Origin: JALYTZ01 sp036559125 | Lineage (GTDB): Bacteria > Vulcanimicrobiota > Vulcanimicrobiia > Vulcanimicrobiales > Vulcanimicrobiaceae | Direction of reading: 5' to 3' | Length of the DNA stretch: 64,000 bases | Assembly (NCBI GenBank): GCA_036559125.1 | Contig: DATBTT010000057.1 | Location: 30,861-94,860 of the forward strand | Shown here: in pieces, positions 60,580 through 64,000 of the stretch | Layout: each line of letters starts with the position of its first letter | Numbering within the stretch: the first letter of the stretch is position 1 | Notes under the pieces: model-generated | Database searches by the model: none | The model's input: only the letters and a program-made list of their open reading frames with translations | Told to the model about the DNA's origin: nothing | Made by a program: the position numbers and the translations under genes

Positions 60580-60873
60580 ATGGTTAAGATCAGACTCCGG
60601 CGCATGGGCGCCAAGAAACAGCCGACGTACCGCTTTGTGGTAGCCGACGCGCGTTCGCCGCGCGACGGTCGCTTTATCGAGATCCTCGGGCATTACAATC
60701 CGCGGACCGAGCCGCGCACGGTCGTCGTCAACGAAGAAAAAGCCAAAGCATGGTTGGCCAAGGGCGCGCAACCGTCGGATACCGTGCGCAGGCTATTTGC
60801 CGAAAAAGGCATCGTGGAGCGCGGCCCCATCCCCACAACCAAACGGAAGCCGAAGTCGGAAGGCGCTGCGTAA
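60580..60873 (+). CDS. rpsP: 30S ribosomal protein S16
   Basis: 97 residues. MVKIRLRRMGAKKQPTYRFV and EILGHYNPR are diagnostic of S16. ATG 60580 after TAGGAAC. Its stop overlaps the KH-domain gene (TAATG). Confidence 0.97.
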   Translation: MVKIRLRRMGAKKQPTYRFVVADARSPRDGRFIEILGHYNPRTEPRTVVVNEEKAKAWLAKGAQPSDTVRRLFAEKGIVERGPIPTTKRKPKSEGAA

Positions 60874-61427
60874 TGAGCGCCTTCGACGACGAATTCGGCC
60901 TCTTTGGCGAAGAGGCCCAAGAGGACGAACGTCGCTCGACGTTAGGGGCACGTAAGATCGCCTCGAGCGAAACCATCATCGACGATGTCGAACCCGAAGA
61001 CGAGCGCCCACCCCGTCGCAGCGGCCCACCGGGCGAGCGCTCGGGCGGCGGCCAAGGGGGCTTTCGCAATCGCGCATCCGCCGGCGGTTCCCGTAGGTTC
61101 GTCGAGAAGCGTAACCGCGAGCCCGTGGACCCGATTGCCGCGCAGGCGCGAGCGGCCGATTTACTCGGATATCTCGCGAAGAAGCTGGTAGCCAAGCCGG
61201 ACGTCGTAACGATAGAATCGTATCCCGCGGACGGACCCGAGCCGCCGGTGCTGGAGTTGTTGGTGGATTCCGAGGACCTCGGAAAAGTCATCGGGCGTAG
61301 CGGCCGCGTCGCGCAAGCGCTGCGAACGATCGTTCGCGCGACTGCCGAAGGACGCATTGCCGTGGACATTTACGACATCGATGAAGGCAGCGAAGACGCA
61401 CACGGGACCGACGACGCAGAAGAATAA
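60873..61427 (+). CDS. KH-domain RNA-binding protein (KhpA-like) with N-terminal extension
   Basis: 184 residues, about twice the usual 75-80. The C-terminal ~75 residues hold the KH domain with GKVIGRSGRVAQALR, as in KhpA/YlqC proteins found after rpsP. The N-terminal ~105 residues are acidic, then Arg/Gly-rich and disordered (GPPGERSGGGQGGFRNRA), perhaps a second RNA-binding tail. Tail is Asp/Glu-rich. It overlaps rimM. Confidence 0.9.
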   Translation: MSAFDDEFGLFGEEAQEDERRSTLGARKIASSETIIDDVEPEDERPPRRSGPPGERSGGGQGGFRNRASAGGSRRFVEKRNREPVDPIAAQARAADLLGYLAKKLVAKPDVVTIESYPADGPEPPVLELLVDSEDLGKVIGRSGRVAQALRTIVRATAEGRIAVDIYDIDEGSEDAHGTDDAEE

Positions 61428-61935
61428 CGAACTGCCGATCGGCCGCGTCGCGGGGATTTTTGGCATTCGAGGCGAGCTCAAGTGCGATCCGACAAACGCG
61501 GGTCGCACCGTTTTTTCTACTGGGCTGCAGCTCCACTTCGTCGACCGCAACGGCGTTTCGCAGACGCTGCAAATCGAAGACGTCCGCGACCACAAAGGAC
61601 GACTCTTACTTCGGATTGCGGGCATAGCAGACGCCACGGCCGCGCAGGCATTCGTCGGCGGAACGTTCTTCGCCGAGCCCGCGCAGCTCGAGCTCGAAGA
61701 AAACGAATATCTAGACCGCGATCTAGTCGGCTGCACGTTGTACGACGGCGTCGGCGCGGCGCTCGGAACGGTCACCGCCGTCGATCATTTCCCAACGTCG
61801 GACATGCTGCTGGTCGACGGTAAACTCGTGCCGATGATCCACCAATTCATTCGTTCGATCGACGTCGCGAACAAACGCATCGAAGTCGACTTACCCCAAG
61901 GCCTACTAGAAGACGCCCAAGCCGAAGAAGCCTAA
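61381..61935 (+). CDS. rimM: ribosome maturation factor RimM
   Basis: 184 residues from ATG 61381, which overlaps the KH gene by 47 bases. The conserved domain begins at LPIGRVAGIFGIRGELK, so a CTG at 61432 (right after the KH stop) is a possible alternative start. A PRC-barrel follows (~100-180: LVGCTLYDGVGAALG). RimM assists 30S assembly around S19. trmD and rplS, usually next, do not follow. Confidence 0.93.
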   Translation: MKAAKTHTGPTTQKNNELPIGRVAGIFGIRGELKCDPTNAGRTVFSTGLQLHFVDRNGVSQTLQIEDVRDHKGRLLLRIAGIADATAAQAFVGGTFFAEPAQLELEENEYLDRDLVGCTLYDGVGAALGTVTAVDHFPTSDMLLVDGKLVPMIHQFIRSIDVANKRIEVDLPQGLLEDAQAEEA

Positions 61936-61940
61936 CCCCG

Positions 61941-61984
61941 CTCGGCTTCGACGGGCTCGCCCTTCGATAGGCTTAGCGTGACGG
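61941..61984. repeat. dispersed repeat, diverged inverted pair
   Basis: CTTCGACGGGCTC and CCCTTCGATAGGCTTAGCGT elements lie between the convergent rimM and the gene ending at 61986. Same family as the other units, more diverged. Confidence 0.6.
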
Positions 61985-61985
61985 G

Positions 61986-62987
61986 CTATGAATTGGTGGG
62001 GTGGGCGCTTGCGTAGGATTGGACGGCTGCGGTGATGGCGTCTCCCAGCGAGCTACCGGTGCCGCTGGATTGCGCGAGTTGCGCACCGAAGCACGTGTAC
62101 ACGTGGAGCGTGAACGCGTACTGCGTCTTGCTGAAGAAACCGTGCTTTACCGAACTCGTCGTTACGTCGCCGGTGGCAATGGTGTTGTCGCGTTGGCTGC
62201 CGCAGATTTTATCCGCGTTCTTCGAAGCGCCGCCGGCCGCCGCATCGGCCATCTTCACGAGGTAGTGCCGGTCGAGGGCGCTCGATAGCGTTTGCGTACC
62301 GGCAGTGAGATCGGTCGCGCCGACGTTGCCGGTGATGCGCACGACGAAAATGCCTTTTGCCGGCTTTTGCACGGGAGTTGCTTTGGGCGCTGCGGTTGCT
62401 CTAGCTTTATGCTTGAAGAGACCACCGATGTTTACTTGGCTGTTCGGCAACGGCGTCGGCGTAGATGCGCTCGCAGCCGGCTGATCGTTCAACGCTCCCG
62501 TAAAGCGCTTTTGGTCCGCCAGAATTGCGTCGTGCACCGCTTGTGCTTGCGCCGCGGCATCGTTGAAGTTTTGAATCTGGGCCGTGTTCGAAAACACGAT
62601 CGTCCCGCTTTGCACGCTGACGAGTTGCTCGACCAATGCGACCGCGTCGCCGAGCACGGTCATATACCCGGAGAGATAGTAATCCGCGTGCTGCTTGGTG
62701 GCGTCGGTCGGAAAGTTGGTCCGCGCGACGCCGGCGCTGCCGTCGACTACGGTGACGCCGCCTGCCTGCCGGATCTGCTGTTCGAAGAGTTGCGCGGCTT
62801 TGAGCCCCGTGTCGCTCTTAATGTCACCGGTGCCGCTGAAGGGGTAAACGACGATTACGGGCACCGCCGGCGTCGGCGCGGCGCTCGGCACGGGTTTCGG
62901 CGTCGGTGATGCCTTGGGCGGTGCGGGGCGCCCGGCGCCGACCAAAGCAATGCTCAATGCTAATACAACAACGCAGATTCGACGCAC
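61986..62987 (-). CDS. exported protein with TolB-/LpoB-like N-domain
   Basis: 333 residues from GTG 62987. Signal peptide (cleavage near residue 20), a Pro-rich linker (~20-42), then VIVVYPFSGTGDIKSDTG, similar in pattern to TolB-N-like or CsgG/LpoB-type domains in lipoproteins and activators. A second beta domain occupies ~210-333. Function unknown. Confidence 0.7.
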   Translation of the reverse strand: MRRICVVVLALSIALVGAGRPAPPKASPTPKPVPSAAPTPAVPVIVVYPFSGTGDIKSDTGLKAAQLFEQQIRQAGGVTVVDGSAGVARTNFPTDATKQHADYYLSGYMTVLGDAVALVEQLVSVQSGTIVFSNTAQIQNFNDAAAQAQAVHDAILADQKRFTGALNDQPAASASTPTPLPNSQVNIGGLFKHKARATAAPKATPVQKPAKGIFVVRITGNVGATDLTAGTQTLSSALDRHYLVKMADAAAGGASKNADKICGSQRDNTIATGDVTTSSVKHGFFSKTQYAFTLHVYTCFGAQLAQSSGTGSSLGDAITAAVQSYASAHPTNS

Positions 62988-62998
62988 GCAAAACCTTT

Positions 62999-63685
62999 CT
63001 ACGGTAGCTCTTCTACGAACGCGCGGATGGCGGCATTCGTCTCATCCGGGCGCTCGATCATCGCTAGATGCCCGGCATTGGGAAGTATTCGCGATCGAGC
63101 TCCGGCAACCCGGTCGGCTAAGAATTGCGCGAATTTCGGCGGCGTCATCGCGTCCGCATCGCCGGTTAGGGCGAGCAGTGGGACGCTCAATTCGCCGACT
63201 CGATCCATCACATCGAAGGCGTTGCATGCGGCAAAATCGCGCACCACCTGTGCCTGCCCGACGCCTCGCAGACTTGCGATCGCCGCGGACACGCGAACCG
63301 GCGTGGGGTCGGCGAAGAAGAGCATCGCAAGCTCGCTCGTCGCGCGCTCGAAGTCGCGTTTAAGGTTTTCAAAAAGCGCCGGAGCGACGCGTAGCCGCGC
63401 TCCCGAACCGACGAGCACGATGCCGGCAACGAACGAGTTGCCGTGCAGGGCGCATTCCAACGCCACCGCGCCGCCCAGGGAATTGCCCACCAGCACGACG
63501 TTTTCGAGCGCGTGACGCGCAATGTAGCTTTCGACGAATGCCGCGAACTCGTCGACGCTTGCCGGTGCTCCCGGTGCGTCATGACCGGGAAGATTCGGCG
63601 CGTGCGCGTTCGGGAAGGCCTCGCGCTGCGCGTCGAAAGCGGCTCCCGTGCATCCGGAGCCGTGGATAAAGAGTAGGTTTACGAT
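62999..63685 (-). CDS. alpha/beta hydrolase
   Basis: 228 residues from a proposed ATC at 63685. Ser nucleophile in GNSLGG, Asp in LTGDADAMTP, His in NAGHLAMIE: a complete triad. The family N-terminus (NLLFIHGSGCTG) starts right there; no ATG, GTG or TTG is near, and upstream in-frame sequence crosses the YihY gene. ATC 63685 has GAGG seven bases upstream, and GTA 63682 is the next codon. Substrate unknown. Overlaps the YihY stop. Confidence 0.87.
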   Translation of the reverse strand: MVNLLFIHGSGCTGAAFDAQREAFPNAHAPNLPGHDAPGAPASVDEFAAFVESYIARHALENVVLVGNSLGGAVALECALHGNSFVAGIVLVGSGARLRVAPALFENLKRDFERATSELAMLFFADPTPVRVSAAIASLRGVGQAQVVRDFAACNAFDVMDRVGELSVPLLALTGDADAMTPPKFAQFLADRVAGARSRILPNAGHLAMIERPDETNAAIRAFVEELP

Positions 63686-64000
63686 GATGCAGCCTCGCGC
63701 GAATCGGGTAATTCGTCGATTAATTCGGCTACGGGTTCGGTGCCTTTTAAATGCGCCCACCCGGCAGAGAGTTGAGCCCCATAGAAAAAAATCGAGCCGA
63801 TGAGATAGAACCAGAGCAGCAGCGCGAGCGGCGCGGAGAGCGCGCCGTAGATTCGCGTAAAGTTCACGTGAATCGTGTATTGCGCGAATGCGAATTGGAC
63901 GAACGGCCAGGTGATCGCCGCGAAACTCGCGCCCGGCACGGCAAAATGCCACGAGACGCGGCGGTTCGGCAGAAACGTGTAGAGGATCAGCACGACCACG
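63679..64000 (-). CDS. YihY/BrkB-family membrane protein (5' end outside window)
   Basis: The visible C-terminal ~107 residues hold at least two membrane helices with ASFAAITWPFVQFAFAQY, YGALSAPLALLLWFYLIGS and FFYGAQLSAGWAHLKG, the end of the YihY (formerly RNase BN) family. A membrane protein of uncertain function. The N-terminus lies beyond 64000. Stop at 63679 overlaps the hydrolase start. Confidence 0.9.
   Translation of the reverse strand, partial: VVVLILYTFLPNRRVSWHFAVPGASFAAITWPFVQFAFAQYTIHVNFTRIYGALSAPLALLLWFYLIGSIFFYGAQLSAGWAHLKGTEPVAELIDELPDSREAASS

Overview
The window is a GC-rich (roughly 60%), densely packed bacterial chromosome segment with about 75 protein genes, nine tRNAs and RNase P RNA. 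Most genes overlap their neighbours by 1-4 bases (ATGA or GTGA junctions), and GTG and TTG starts are common. No rRNA, phage integrase, IS element or CRISPR array is visible. Secreted lipoproteins, an LPS-core-type glycosyltransferase, MltG, and Terrabacteria-like clusters (nfeD-floA-phoH-ybeY-dgkA, ruvX-DUF1292-mltG, rapZ-yvcK) point to a deep-branching GC-rich bacterium. Kumamolisin-type proteases and PadR plus an ADOP-type orphan permease also fit such a lineage (for example Eremiobacterota/WPS-2 or neighbours). That placement is inference; no marker here settles it.

Layout. 1-4050: secreted proteins, including a lipoprotein and a sedolisin (S53) peptidase in one operon. 4140-12530: translation and envelope genes (rpmE, prfA, prmC, pyrG, two glycosyltransferases, a copper-amine-oxidase-N-domain protein, HIT protein, rpsU, yqeY). 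12530-12830: repeats only. 12830-23400: a housekeeping run of nfeD-floA-small ORF-phoH-ybeY-dgkA/PAP2-corC-cdd-recO-ruvX-mltG-DUF1292-glycolipid glycosyltransferase-doxX. 23440-26560: five plus-strand tRNAs around an aspartyl protease and tadA. 26600-33250: an M20 amidohydrolase, small proteins, a methyltransferase, aroA and tRNA-Leu. 33300-41500: padR, an ADOP permease, a very large APC-permease/glycoside-hydrolase fusion and an esterase. 41480-49450: transsulfuration genes, glycerate kinase, yvcK and rapZ. 49500-53930: a PDZ/GAF membrane protein, rnpB, three tRNAs and secreted proteins. 54020-55390: a small minus-strand operon with a lytic transglycosylase. 55420-61935: yceD-rpmF-fabH-fabD-fabG-acpP-ffh-rpsP-KH-rimM. 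61980-64000: a secreted protein, an alpha/beta hydrolase and a truncated YihY gene.

The three most interesting signals are these. First, a 1371-residue single frame joins a twelve-helix APC permease to a GH35-like hydrolase through a segment that looks like a signal peptide. Second, five genes (prmC, phoH, a monogalactosyldiacylglycerol-synthase-like gene, glycerate kinase, an alpha/beta hydrolase) have no ATG, GTG or TTG where the family N-terminus begins. Each instead has CTG or ATC there, usually behind a well-spaced Shine-Dalgarno. Third, an operon combines a transglycosylase with two small coiled-coil proteins that share a C-terminal module.

Smaller anomalies include a dispersed palindromic repeat inserted in frame in aroA, a probably leaderless rpmE, an attenuator-like hairpin against the prfA start, and canonical neighbours missing (era, plsX, trmD).
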